A DNA stretch of 64,000 nt. Source: Paratrimastix pyriformis. Taxonomy: Eukaryota; Preaxostyla; Paratrimastigidae. The position numbers and the translations under genes are program-made. The notes under the pieces were generated by a model that was given only the letters and a program-made list of their open reading frames with translations, was not told the DNA's origin and searched no databases. Below, one piece after another: positions 1 to 19,273 of the stretch (within the stretch, counting starts at the first letter, position 1; the number at the start of each line of letters is the position of its first letter). The stretch is taken from contig JAPMOS010000008.1 in the NCBI GenBank assembly GCA_027972325.1, positions 12,501 through 76,500 on the forward strand. Reading direction: 5' to 3'.

Positions 1-147
1 CACACACACACACACACACACACCAGGTGGTTTTGCCTGACCTGCTCCGCGGTCCCCATCGTACCCCGCTCCGAACCCCCACCCTCCTCCACCACCTCCA
101 CCACATCCACCACCACAACCACTACTACCACCACATCAACATCCACC

Positions 148-179
<32 letters not shown>

Positions 180-1252
180 GACAGTAACAACCCCGGATAT
201 TGGAGGCTCGCTGGGCCTCATTTGTGCGTCATGTGCCCGCTACTGCCACCAGGTCTGCCTCCCGTCCCGTCCCGCCATCTGCACATGTCTGTGTCTGGGC
301 CTGATTTGTGCATCATGTGCCATGTGCCCGCTCCTGCCACCAGGTCTGCCTCCCGTCCCGCCCCGCCCCCATCATCTGTGCGTCTGTCTGTGTGTCTGGG
401 CCACTGTCTGTCGTGTGCCCGCTACTGCCCACAGGTCTTCCCTCCCGTCCCGTCCCGCATCATTCGGTGTCTGCGCACCATGTCTGTTCGTCTGCATCAT
501 GTCTGTCTGTCTGTATCTGTCCGTCTGCATCATGGCCGTGTCTCTGTGTGTCTGTGCATCATGGCCGTGTCTCTGTGTGTCTGTGCATCATGTCCGTGTC
601 TCTGTGTGTCTGTGCATCATGTCCGTGTCTCTGTGTGTCTGTGCACCATGTCCGTGTCTGCGTCTGTGCAATGTGACGGTCGGATGTTGACGTGTTCTTC
701 CCTGAGCGCTTTGCCGTTGACCGACCCTTGTTCGCTGCTGCCTGCTTGCGTATGTTGGCCTGGTGGACACTGCTTGACGATGGCGCTTCCCTCGTGGACA
801 GTGCGACACTTGCGGTGTCTTTCCTCTCTCTTTAAACCCATGTCCGTGTCGATGTATGTCTGTGCATCATGTCCGTGTCTGTGTCTGTCGTGTCTGCCAT
901 GTCTGCCTGTCCACCATGTGTCTGTCTGTCTTTCCGTGTCTGTGCACCATGTCCGTGTCTGTCTGCCTGTCTGTGTCTGTGCACCATGTGTCTGTCTGTC
1001 TGTCTGTGTCTGTGCACCATGCCCCTGTGTGTTTCTGTCTGTGCACCATGTGTCTGTCTGTTTGTCTGTCTGTGTCTGTGCACCATGTGTCTGTCTGTCT
1101 GTGTCTGTGTCTGTGCACCATGTCCTTGTCTGTTTCTGTCTGTCTCATGTCCGTGTCTGCGCGTACTGCCCACCAGGTCTGTTTCTCATCCCCTTCCCCG
1201 TTTGTGTCTGTCTGTGTCTCATGTCCGCCTGTCTGTCCCCATCTCGGCACAG
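1..1252. repeat. Intron or 5' flank of the ankyrin gene, rich in GTCTGT-type arrays
   Basis: A (CA)n tract (1-22) is followed by CAC/CAA-rich DNA (about 85-180), then by an irregular TGTC/TGTG-rich minisatellite from about 480 to 1235, broken by a unique stretch at about 675-835. The array holds dozens of copies of GTCTGT, the sequence used as 5' splice site in this gene. Short exons may lie here (for example 27-49 after a CAG), but none can be fixed. The long open frames across it are by-products of the repeat. Confidence 0.6.
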
Positions 1253-9231
<7,979 letters not shown>

Positions 9232-9801
9232 CAGCGGTGGTGCGGCTTGCCTTGTTTTGTGGAACCTCCCACCCGCCTCCTCCCCCCAGTGAAGGCCGAG
9301 CCGAGCCCACGCCCGCCCGGGGACCTGGTGCTGCTGGACCCGTTCGCCGGGCCGGGCAGCATCATCCTGTCCTGCGCGGCGATGGGGGCCCCGAATCCCC
9401 GTTTGTTTTTGCTGAATATTACGAATGTGACTTTTTTTTTTTTGACATGAATGGTTTTTCTGCAAAATATTTCGAATTGTGGGGCGAAGTGCCCCTTTCA
9501 AACGGCAGTTTGATCGATCTCTTAGGACTGACTCACATCGCCAATTGGAGCGGGGTGTGGGCTGAACTCCCCGCCTGGGCCGCTTTGCGCGCCAACTACG
9601 AGCCAACTTGGGGGCAGACAGGAGCAAGCGCACGACTTTTCCTTGGACCAAAAATAATACACACGAGACGGAAGGGAGGAGGGGAAGTCGGGCGGGGGGA
9701 CGGTTGGCCGGGGTAGCTGCCCGACCCCCAGTCCACCCCACCCCACAAACAGTGCGCGAATCGGGGGGATCAGTGGCTCCTCCCCCCGGAGGTTACATCC
9801 G
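9232..9801. other. Convergent 3' region with exon-like stretch of methylase type
   Basis: This lies between the ends of the ankyrin and ODAD3-like genes. After a CAG at about 9291-9294, the + strand encodes GDLVLLDPFAGPGSII followed by LSCAAMGAPN, ending at a GTTTGT donor near 9412. DPFAGPGSI resembles motif I of RNA/DNA methylases. A donor within GGATGTCACG would join it in frame to the last ankyrin exon, and an open stretch at about 9531-9716 could be a further exon. The poly-T and AT-rich DNA at 9405-9480 differs from the surroundings. Confidence 0.35.
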
Positions 9802-12653
9802 CTATGCCTCGTCGCCCTCGTCCTCGTCTGCGTCGGCCTTCCCCCCGCCGCCGCGTCGCTTCTGTGGTGCCGCGTCGGGGTGGGTGGGTGGTGGGTGGTG
9901 GATGGCACAGACACGAAGAATGTGAGTCGCGGGGGGAGGGAGGGAAGAGGGGGATATAGACACGGGGGGAAGATACAGGGGATATATACCGGGGGGATAT
10001 ACGCACGCGGGGAATACCCACACGGGGGGGGGGGGGGGGATATACACGAGGGATACAGGAAGATGTATACGTACACATTGTGGGGGGCCAGACACCCATC
10101 CCACCCAAGCGGACCTTCTGAGCCGAGGGCCCCTGGACATGGGCCCCCCGCCCACACCCCTTCATCCTCGCCCTTCTGAGTCGAGGACACAGACACAGAG
10201 AGACACAGAGACACAGAGAGACACAGACACATACCCATCCAACGGACCCAGCGGACCGAGGACACACAGCCACACAGACACAGACACACACAGACATCCC
10301 ATCCCATCCCACCCACAAGCGGACCTTCTGTGCCGAGGGCCCCTGAATATGGGCCGTGGCCTTGTCAAGGGCCTCGCGGCGAAGCTCGTCACGGTCCTTG
10401 ACCCGGTCCTCGCGGGTCCCGAGGGCAGTCGGCTCCTCCCCGTCCCCGCCGAACAGCGGGCCCTCCCCTAAAGGGTGGGTCAGGATGGGATGGAATGGGA
10501 TGGGATGGAATGGGGCGGGGGCGGGGGGCGGGGGCGGGGGGGCGGGGGCGGGGGCGGAGAATGGAACATGATTGATGGGAGTGATGACCAATAGGGATGC
10601 TGATGGCGATGACGGGGGAAGGTCGCGAGGATGGCATGGGATGGGACTGTCGACGTGTGGGGTACTGTCGACGTGTGGGGTACTGTCGACGTGTGGGGTA
10701 CTGTCGACGTGTGTGTGTGTGTGTGGGGGGATGTCGGCACGGACGGTCGTCGTCCTTGGCGCCCTCGAAGCTGATCCTGACATTGTTTTTGGCGAATTGC
10801 TCCAGTTCCTGCTTCACCTGCAGAGGGGGTGGGGGTGGGTGGGGAGGGTAGGTGGCAAAAGTTGATGGAGTGTTGGAATTTGGAGATAGCGTCGACATCA
10901 CCCACCCCATCATCAGGGCGGGCTGGACGATATCACCCACGTCGACATCACCTCACCACCACGTCGACATCACCCACCCACCACCACGTCGACATCACCC
11001 ACCACCACGTCGACATCACCCACCCACCACCACGTCGACATCACCCACCCACCACCACGTCGACATCACCCACCCACCACCACGTCGACATCACCCACCC
11101 ACCACCACGTCGACATCACCCACCCACCACCACGTCGACATCACCCCATCAGGGCGGGCCGGACGGACGGCTGTCGGTTCGATGGCGGCGGCAGCCACCT
11201 CGGCCCGCATGAAGGAGGCCCGCTCCAGGCAGGCCATGACCAGCTCGGGCGCCCGGCCGTCCAGCATCTCCACCTCCAGGGGGTGCTGTGGTGGTGTTGG
11301 TTGGTGGTGGTGGTGGTGATGATGATGATGACGATGGCGATGAGCGGATCGGATGGTGATGATGATGACTGGATGATGATGCCTGCCTGGATGATGAATG
11401 ATGCGGTGGATAGTGTGTGTCGTGTAAAGAAGGAACGAAGTAACGGGAAAATAAAACAAAACCAGAGAGGTAGAAGAGACAGCACGAATGTCACTGCACC
11501 CGTGGGCGAAGGAATCCCCTGTGGATGGTGTGTGTGGTGTGTGTGGTGTGTGGTGGATGGTCTGTGGTGTGTGGCGTGTATGGTGTATGGTGGGGTGTGT
11601 GGTTGGGGTGGGAGGTGGCGGTGGGAGGTGGCGGTGGGAGGTGGCGGTAGGGGGATGGCGGGGGGGGAGGTGGCGGGGGGGAGTTTGGCGGGTGGGAGGG
11701 ATGCGGAACAGACGGTGAACGATGGGTTCTCCACCTTGAGCCGCTGCATCAGCAGCTTCAGCCCTTCCTGCATGGCATGCCCCCCAAAGGACAACAACAA
11801 CCCAGCCAGCCAGCCAGAAGGTCAAAGGGATGATGATGATGGGGGCCGATGGGGGGAATACACGCGAGGGCAAGTGCGGCGTGTCTGTCTGTGTGATAGA
11901 TACAGAGGGATTGACACCGATCATGGGGTGATATACGCACAGGGTGATATACACCGATGAATGGGTGGGGTGATATGCGCACGGGTGATGATCTGCGCAC
12001 GGGGTGATATACACCGATGATTGGGTGGGTGATATGCGCACAGGGTGATATACGCCGATCATAGGGGGGGGGGGGAATATCGACCTTGACATCCGAGACG
12101 AGGCGCTGGGCATCGGCGAACCGCTTCCGCTCCTCCTCCTCCTCGGCCAGGGCCTTGTTCTATGGGGTGGGCACCGTCAGGCGGGTGGGGGTGGGGGTGG
12201 CGTGAGCCAGTTTTACAGAGAGATCCAACACACGGACATAGGCGCAGTGGCATGCATGCAGGAAGCCACAGCCACAGCCAGAGCAGCAGCACAGCACCCG
12301 TCGGCCACCATGACCCCCACGGATGTGCTGTCTCTCCTTCTCCACTGTGCCCTATCGCCCAAACCAAAACACAGACAGACAACCCCCCAGAACCCGCCAG
12401 GGTCCGGACCACCCACCCTGCGGTCTCCTTCAATACGCTTGTTGCCAAAAACAACCCCGGACCCCGCGCCAGGCTACGGACCACCTTCCCTGCGGTCTCC
12501 TCCTCAATCCGCTTGTTGCCGATGTTCTCGGTGGAGGTGGTCTCGGAGAGGGCCGCCTGGGCCACCCGCAGCTCCTCCTGGGCGGCCGCCAGCTGCTCCT
12601 TGGCGTGCTTCAGGTGGATCTCGGACTCGCGCCGGTCGCGTTCCTGTGTGGTG

Positions 12654-12684
<31 letters not shown>

Positions 12685-12722
12685 CGATTGGATGATGATT
12701 TTGATGATGATGATGATGATGA

Positions 12723-12818
<96 letters not shown>

Positions 12819-12832
12819 CGATTGGATGATGA

Positions 12833-12864
<32 letters not shown>

Positions 12865-15837
12865 CTGATGCTGATGCTGATGCTGATGATGATGTTGGGA
12901 TGCTCCTTGGCGTGCTTCAGGTGGATCTCGGACTCGCGCCGGTCGCGTTCCTGTGTGTGTATGCGTAATAATGGTCATGATGATGCTGATTGTGAAGGTG
13001 GTGATGCTGATGAGGATGATGATGATTGGACGATGATGATGATCGCGCTAATGATGACCGGCGGGGACCGCCAGACCTGGGTGATGAACTTCTGTATGAC
13101 CCGGTCACACCGACACACGCTGACAGAGCGGAGGACCGCCAGACCTGTGTGATGAACTTCTGGATGACCCTGTTCACATCATCACCATCACCCCGGTCAC
13201 ACCGACACACGCTGACAGAGCGGAGGATCGCCAGACCTGGATGATGAACTTCTGGATGACCCTGTTCACATCATCGTCACCGGTGGCCTCCTTGATGCGT
13301 CGGAAGGCCTCCTCAGCCTTCATCATGCTGTCCTGGGCCGACTCGGCGGCCCCACGCTCGTCGGGCTGGCGTTCTGCGGGGGGGAGTGAGTGGGCTCATG
13401 AATGGGGTTGAAAAATCTTGATGAGGAGCCTGGGAGCAAGAGAACGGTGTCATCCGCCATCGACAAGGACGCCGAATGGGAGGCCAGCCATCATCAACAT
13501 CATCCATCATCCGCATCATCCATCATCCGCATCATCATCATCCGCATCATCATCATCCGCATCATCATCATCCGCATCATCATCATCCGCATCATCATCA
13601 TCCAATCAGCAGCAGGGGATGGAGATCGAGAGGGCAGATGGAAAAAGAGGGCGGGGTGGGGTTGCGGAGGTTGCGGGGTGGTGGTGGTGCGACGGGACGG
13701 TCGATGAAAGCGGGGTGGGGGTGGGGGTGGTAGCTGGAGGGACGGACGGGCGATGAGGCCGAAGGTCTGCGGCTTCTTGTGGGCCTCGTCCTCGCGCTCC
13801 TACCGGGAGCAACCGAGACGCCATCGAGGGGGGAGGGGGAGCATGCAGGGTCATGATGGAGCGGTGGGATGGTCGTCATTTTGTGCCCGAAACAACAGGT
13901 ACCGCAACCACAATTAAATTCGTTTCTGGGTCTGATCAACACATGATGGTCCCCCGCGCCCGTCCGTGTCGAGTTCTGATTTCCCTTCCTGTTGGACGGT
14001 ATTTTCCCCCACCCCAATTTTCATCCTCCATTTCGGAAGGGCGGCTTGATCAAAACATGAGGCCCCCCCCCCCCCCCCCACCCGTGCCAAATTTCTGTTT
14101 TTGTGAAACTGAAAAAGCGGGGGGAAAAAAAATACACACCAGCCGCAGACCGTCGCATGGGCGCGTGCCCTCTTGGTGAGTTCCTCCTGCTGGGTGGCCA
14201 TGGCCCGGGCCTGATTGAGGCGCATCGTGTGGTCGCCGTCCTGCAGGGCGACCTCCTCACGCAACTCGCGCAGGTGGCCCTGCGGAAAGGAATGGGGAAT
14301 AAGGGGAATGGGGTGATGGACTTCCCAAACACAGCCCACAAGCAGCCATGGACACAGCCATGGGTGCACAGCCATGGGCACAGCCACAGCCCACGAGCAG
14401 CCAGAGGTACAGTCGCAGCCACAGGCACAGGCACAGCCGTCGGGGCAGGGGGGGCGGACCCTGGCGAGGTCGCGCGCCTGCTCGGCCGCCTTGGCCATCA
14501 GGAGCAGCTCCTCGTAGTCCTGCTCTTTGGCCCGCAGGGTCTGCTCGATGGCCTCAAGCTGAGTATCGAAGGAGACCCGCTCCTCCTGTGGGGGTGAGAG
14601 TGAGGTGAGGGGGTGAGGTGAGGTGAGGGGTGATGAGAGGGTGAGGGGTGAAGAGGAGGGTGAGGGTGAAGAGGAGGGTGAGGGGTGAAGAGGTGAAAGG
14701 AGGTGAGGAGGTGAGGAGGTGAGGGAGGTGAGGTGAGGAGGTGAGGGAGGTGAGGAGGTGAGGGAGGGTGAGGGAGGGTGAGGGGATGAGGGAGGGTGAG
14801 GGTGAAGGGTGTGGGGAGGAGGGAGGGTGTGAGGTGTGGGGTGAGGGAGGTGTGGGTGAGGGAGGATGGGGTGTGGGTGAGGAGGATGGGGTGAGGGAGG
14901 GAGGAGGGAGGGAGGAGGGAGGGAGGAGGGAGGGAGGAGGGAGGGAGGGAGGAGGGAGGGAGGAGGGAGGGAGGGAGGGAGGAGGAGGGAGGGAGGGAGG
15001 GAGGGAGGGAGGGAGGGAGGGATCGATGGATGAGGGGGGAGAGGGACGGGGCGATGGAGATGGGGATGGATGCCAAAGAAGATGTGTGTGTGTGTGTGTC
15101 GAGTAGAAGGAACAGTAACGGGAAAATAAAACAAAACCAGAGAGTGTGTGTGTGTGGGGTGCCTCTTCACAATCTGTTCGTAGGTTTTGTGAATGGACTG
15201 AGCCTCGTTGTACTTGATAATCACCTTATCCAGCCGGTTTTCCAGGGTGCGGATTTTCTGCAAGGGGACGGAGACAAGAAAAATTGGTTGAAGAACCCGG
15301 GGAGATACAGACCCTCCTCTGAGGAGTGTCCGCAGCGATGGCCTGCGAGGCGGGTGTCTGAAGCTCCAGTTCGTGCAGAACGTCACGGAGACTCTCGCTC
15401 CGGCCCTGCCGTTCGGCGAGATCGTGTTTGAGCTGATCGCATTCCTTGCGCATCTCAGCCACCCTCTGGGTCAAAGTCTGGAACTCAACCTCCGTCCCGG
15501 CCAGAGCGCCCAAAGTAGCAGCAATTTGTGCGGAGGTCTCGGGGCGTGGGGCACCGGGGGCAGTGGCCGCCCGAGATTGAACCCGAGAGCGGGTATTTGC
15601 CAGAGCATCCTGTGGTTGGGAGATGTGGCCCCGAGACAGGAGGAACGTCGGACAGACTCTGTGAATCCCTGTAATCGCATCCTTGAGCTGCTGCCGTTCC
15701 TGCTTTAACTTTGCAATCAATTCATCGTTTCGTTGGGCAACTTCGCTCGCCTGATTCGTAAATGCAGCAACATCCCCAACGAGAAGAGTCTTTTTCTTTT
15801 CGGACAGAATCGCATCATCAGGATCGGTGTACTCCAT
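9802..15837 (-). CDS. ODAD3: Outer dynein arm docking complex coiled-coil protein, CCDC151/ODAD3-like
   Basis: Predicted flagellar coiled-coil protein that helps dock outer dynein arms to doublet microtubules. It starts at ATG 15835-15837 (MEYTDPDDAILSEKKKTLLV), with a 48-bp intron at about 15602-15650. Successive exons read LENRLDKVIIKYNEAQSIHK then TYEQIVK; EERVSFDTQLEAIEQTLRAK then EQDYEELLLMAKAAEQARDL; LRELREEVALQDGDHTMRLN; EREDEAHKKPQTFGLIA; MMKAEEAFRRIKEATGDDD; ERDRRESEIHLKHAKEQL; and others. The pair KTYEQIV and EERV-FD-QL is the signature I recall for CCDC151. The C-terminus is basic-then-acidic, ending DADEDEGDEA-stop at 9802. Nearly the whole product is heptad-rich coiled coil. Donors on this strand read GTCTG or GTCCG. 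Three junction duplications lie in its introns. ODAD1 or CCDC63 relatives are the alternative. Confidence 0.72.
10098..10356 (-). repeat. Duplicated exon end and 5' splice site, with ACAGAG array
   Basis: The exon end at about 10313-10356 (GGCCCTCGGCACAGAAG then donor GTCCGC on the minus strand) recurs at 10098-10140 with its donor. A third partial match is at about 10172-10190. AGACAC/ACAGAG units lie between them (about 10190-10300). Confidence 0.8.
10637..11145. repeat. GTCGAC-containing minisatellites
   Basis: Four units of GTACTGTCGACGTGTGGG lie at 10645-10712, and about nine units of about 22 bp with core CACGTCGACATCACCC at 10932-11145. They flank a coding exon of the docking-complex gene (about 10740-10830). 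Both contain the SalI-type palindrome GTCGAC. Confidence 0.9.
11421..11493 (-). repeat. Dispersed intronic repeat, family 2 (copy a)
   Basis: About 73 bp. Minus-strand reading: GACATTCGTGCTGTCTCTTC, then CTCTGGTTTTGTTTTCCCG, then TTACTTCGTTCCTTCTTTAC, then a CA-rich tail. Sense to the host gene. Confidence 0.85.
11870..12065. repeat. GGGTGATATACGCAC-type tandem units
   Basis: Six or seven irregular copies of GGTGATATGCGCAC / GGTGATATACACCGATGA in an intron, next to a G tract at 12066-12073. Confidence 0.85.
12597..12957 (-). repeat. Exon start duplicated across a (GAT)n array
   Basis: The coding stretch for ERDRRESEIHLKHAKE with its CAG acceptor at 12597-12651 recurs almost unchanged at 12903-12957. 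Between them lies a GAT-rich array (12654-12890). Only the downstream copy continues in frame into the rest of the exon. Confidence 0.85.
13057..13275 (-). repeat. Three copies of an exon end with its 5' splice site
   Basis: The exon end encoding VIQKFIIQ followed by donor GTCTGGCG (real copy about 13226-13275) recurs at about 13132 and 13062, each with its donor-like GTCTGGCGGTC or GTCTGGC and a shared CACACCGACACACGCTGACA spacer. Confidence 0.85.
13489..13609 (+). repeat. CATCATCCG-type minisatellite
   Basis: About ten 9-15 bp units of CATCATCATCCG in an intron of the docking-complex gene; the ATC strand is antisense here. Confidence 0.9.
14585..15030 (-). repeat. GAGG/GGGAGGGA purine array
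   Basis: About 450 bp of GAGGTGAGG and then GGAGGGAGG units. The sense (minus) strand is CCT/CCCTCC-rich, fitting a very long polypyrimidine stretch in the intron. Confidence 0.92.
15099..15144 (-). repeat. Dispersed intronic repeat, family 2 (copy b)
   Basis: A shorter copy: minus strand CTCTGGTTTTGTTTTCCCG, TTACTGTTCCTTCTACTCG, then a CA tract. It lies in the next intron of the same gene as copy a. Confidence 0.8.
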
Positions 15838-15994
15838 TCCAGCAGAATCGAGTTCAAACTGGCTGAGCAGTCCTCGTCACCCGGGGAGTCTGACACTGAA
15901 CGCGTCTGCGGCGCAAGCCTCACGCGACGCCCGAACGGTCTGTTGGCCAATGAAAACCGAGAACTGATATAGATCATCAACGCTTTAGCTCACA
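15838..15994. promoter_or_regulatory. Shared upstream region of the divergent pair ODAD3-like / membrane protein
   Basis: 157 bp separate the two start codons, so both promoters must lie here or inside the genes. It contains GGCCAATGAA near 15949 (a CCAAT-like match) and no simple repeat. No TATA box is evident. Confidence 0.5.
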
Positions 15995-17719
15995 ATGAGA
16001 TCCCGGGTGTCCCGCGAAGACATCTACGCTCTAATCTTTGAGATCTGCTTCGCTACGGGCTGCTGGTTCTTCCGCAATTTGCATTTCTTCAATTACTGGC
16101 CCGGAGAGACTGAACCGAGTTACGTTGAGGCCTTTTTGCTGCTTCTCAGTTGTTCGCTTCTTCCCGGGAACGTCCCGCAGTATGCCACTCAATTTCTCTT
16201 TGTGAATTCCCGCCACCATGTCCCTCCCAAGTACATTTCAATGGCGCAGAACGCACTTGGCTTTTTGTCGGCGTTTCTTTCGCCCGTTCTTGTGGCTTCT
16301 CTTGTTTTGGGGAACTTTTTTGCCAACGTCCTGGCCGGTCTGTGCGTCATCAACACCACCGGTTCTATCATCCCGCTGGGTTCCAGATGTTGCCCAGGAA
16401 CTGGTGTTGTTTTTGCCGGCTCCCCAGGATGAGGGTATGTTCCCCCAGGAACGTCCACCACCCGGACCCGCGCCCGCCCGACCGCCCCAACCCCCGCCTC
16501 CAGAACCCGAGCATCTCCCACCCCCACCCCCGCCAACATCCCCCCGGGACTCCACCCCCGCCAGCTCGCCCGCAACTTCGGCCGAGCCAGGCGTGGCTTC
16601 CTCTCCCCCGGAGGCACCCACGGCCTCCTCGTCGGCCCCTTCCGATGCGGCCCCCTCGGACTCCCTCCCTCTCGCCTCCATCCCCTTCCCGTCCCCTCCC
16701 CTCTCCACGGATCTCATGAGCGGGTCCCTCCCACCCTTGGAGGATGTTCCCCCACGCGATCTCCCCCAGCCGCCTCAACGTCCCCCGCCTCAACCCCCCC
16801 AGGGCGGACCCGACCCCGGCGATGAGGACGATGCCGATGCCGATGATGGTGGGTCCGACCGCATTGCGCCATACCATGACGAGGGTGACGACACCGACGG
16901 GTCGTATGAGGGCGAGGAGGACTACTACCCGGAGGAGGATGAGATGGGTGGCTATCCCCCCGATTATCTTCGTGTCCAGATCGGCACGTGGACCTTCACC
17001 CTCACGGCCCAGGTGATTTCCCTGCTGGCGAGCATCGCCTGCTTCTGTATCGGGTCTGCTGCTCCCACCGGTTCCATGTTCACGCCCCCCTCCCCCCCTG
17101 TCTACCCATCGACATCGCCCTCCTCTCCGTCATCCTCTCCCCACCCTCCCTCTCCCCCACCCTCCCGTTCCTTGTCCCACCCACACGGTGATCCTCCTCC
17201 ACCCTCCCTTCCCACCGTGTTCACTCATCGTTTGATTTTTTTCCCGGGTCGACCCCCACCCACCCACCCACCCACCCCACCCCGACCTGCAGCCTGGCGG
17301 TGCTCCACTGGGGTTACCTCTTCCTCCTCTCGCTGCCCCTGGCCACCCTGGCCATGTCAATATACATCTCAATCTGTCGGTGGTACGACGAGGCCTGGAT
17401 GATGCACGGGCCCGTCCAGGTGCTGCTGCTGCTGATCCAGATCATCGCCCGGTCTGTGCGGATCCCCGCACAGCTCAACCGCCCAACCCATCGATTTCAC
17501 ACCCACCATCAGACCCTTCCTGTCCGATTGATCAGTCCCTTTGCTCCACACACCCACACCATCAGCACCATCGGCATCGGCATCGGCATCGGCATCGGCA
17601 TCGGCATCGGCATCATTCATCATCATCATTCATCATCATCGTCATCGTCATCGCCATCATCACCGCCATCATCATCATCATCATCCATCATCATCCATCA
17701 TCATCATCATCCATCATCA

Positions 17720-17807
<88 letters not shown>

Positions 17808-18087
17808 ATCATCATCATCCAATCATCATCATCCAATCATCATCATCATCCATCATCATCCATCATCATCCAAACCATCCAAACCATCCAAATCATGCCT
17901 CGACGCTTCTTGCTCACCACCCTGTCCTCTCTCCGCCCACTGCAGCCTGCTGTTGCGTGCCGTCGCCTTCCTGGAGGCCCGACACGCCCCCGCCCTGCAA
18001 TACGTGCTGCTGCCCAACCCCGGGCCCTCCCTCAGCTCGCGGGCCTACCGGCTGATCGTCGGCAAGATCCTGCTGGGATGGAAGTGA
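15995..18087 (+). CDS. Multi-pass membrane protein of unknown function with a long Pro-rich acidic loop
   Basis: Not recognised. It starts at ATG 15995 (MRSRVSREDIYALIFEICFA). Exons are about 15995-16335, 16384-17053, 17291-17451 and 17945-18087, with donors GTCTGT, GTCTGC and GTCTGT. Hydrophobic stretches: VEAFLLLLSCSLLPG; FLSAFLSPVLVASLVLG in exon 1; AQVISLLASIACFCIG at the end of exon 2, running on into LFLLSLPLATLAMSIYISI; and VQVLLLLIQIIA. Between the first and second pairs lies a loop of about 200 residues, Pro/Ser-rich and then Asp/Glu-rich (DEDDADADDGG). The stop is TGA at 18085-18087. Exon 1 contains further GTCCC/CAG pairs that could be very short introns, so its internal structure is not certain. 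It is divergent from the flagellar docking gene. Confidence 0.6.
17511..17555 (+). repeat. Dispersed intronic repeat, family 1 (copy b)
   Basis: Only the 3' part of the family: CCTTCCTGTCCGATTGATCA followed by GTCCCTTTGCTCCACACAC. It is intronic in a + gene and in sense orientation. Confidence 0.75.
17575..17880 (+). repeat. (CATCGG)n and (ATC)n arrays
   Basis: CATCGG hexamers (17570-17608), then ATC/CATCATC units to about 17880, in the last intron of the membrane-protein gene. Confidence 0.93.
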
Positions 18088-19239
18088 GCCCTGGCCTCAT
18101 CAGCTCTCTTTCCCTCTGTTGCCGGCTGAATGATCGGTATATGGGAAGGGAAATGAGCCCCCCGTCAGGCATTTTCCCCCTTGGCCGAACCGACTCTGCC
18201 TGGGATGATGGAAGTGAACCCCGTCTTCGCCATCATCCCCCGTTTTTCCCTGGCTGGGGTGGAAAAAGTGAACCCCGCCACTCTGCTGGGGGAGTGAGGC
18301 GAATGACCATCATCGTTCTCTCTCACTACCATCATCGTTCCCGGAACAATCCTGCTGCGGGGTGCGCGGAACTGTGCCGCTTTTTTGGGGGGGAACACGC
18401 GCCCTTTCTCTCCGCCCGTGTTTGTTCCTCCACCCATTCCCACCCACCCACCCACCCTCATCTTCCTCTCCCGCTCCCCCCTCCTTTGTTGTTGCCTTTC
18501 TCTTTATTTGAGGATGCGCTTCGCTCGACCAGATTTTAAAAAAAACAACAACAACAACAAAGACCCCGGGTGGAAGGTGGGTACCTCACTTGTCAAAACC
18601 GCACGAAGGGACAGGGACCGCAACCAACACGGGTCGAGTGTGCCCAGCGGTCGGGTTCCCCACGAGGGTTATATACTCGCTGGCGCCAACAGCCAGAGAC
18701 AACGCCTGGGTTGAGCCTCACCCGAGGCTGCGTGAACACTGCCTGACTGGAACTGGGAGCTCCTGAAATCTTTCGTGCCCTTTGCGGATTACATCGATAG
18801 CGGGGATGGCAAGCATCTGCACCGCGCGCTTGGGCAAACCTCGGGGCACATCCCACACACGATCCCCGGTGGTGGAGGTCGTGGAGAGACCCAGTTTGTG
18901 GAGTTGTGTTCCGGTCACCGTGGCCGAGCAATAGCCACACCCTCTGGATACCTGCATACCCTCCTCACCCCGTCCCGGAAGGGCTCGTCCAGTCTGTGGG
19001 CATCTTTCATCCTCCTCTCGACGAATCTGGGAGCAAGTCTACATGCGGCTTTAGGATGGGGCGGCATAGACCGGGGTGACTATGACCGGGGTGTGGCTAT
19101 GACCAGGGTGTGGCTCTGACCGGGGTGTGGCTATGACCAGGGGGTGGCTGCCATGGGACAGAGCGGGTCAGACACCGACGAGGCCGTGGAGAAGACGACC
19201 ATCCCGAAGATCCCCCCAACACTGCCATCGTCCACCCGT

Positions 19240-19273
<34 letters not shown>

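Noticed and set aside
10932-11145. Regular 22-bp repeats resembling a CRISPR array
   Set aside because: Units are contiguous without unique spacers, intronic, and in a eukaryotic gene.
14768-15106. Gly/Glu/Arg-rich frame in the GGGAGGGA array
   Set aside because: Purine-repeat translation inside an ODAD3-like intron.
18718-18957. 80-codon minus-strand frame between two convergent genes
   Set aside because: No recognised domain and no supporting splice structure; mentioned only in the intergenic entry.
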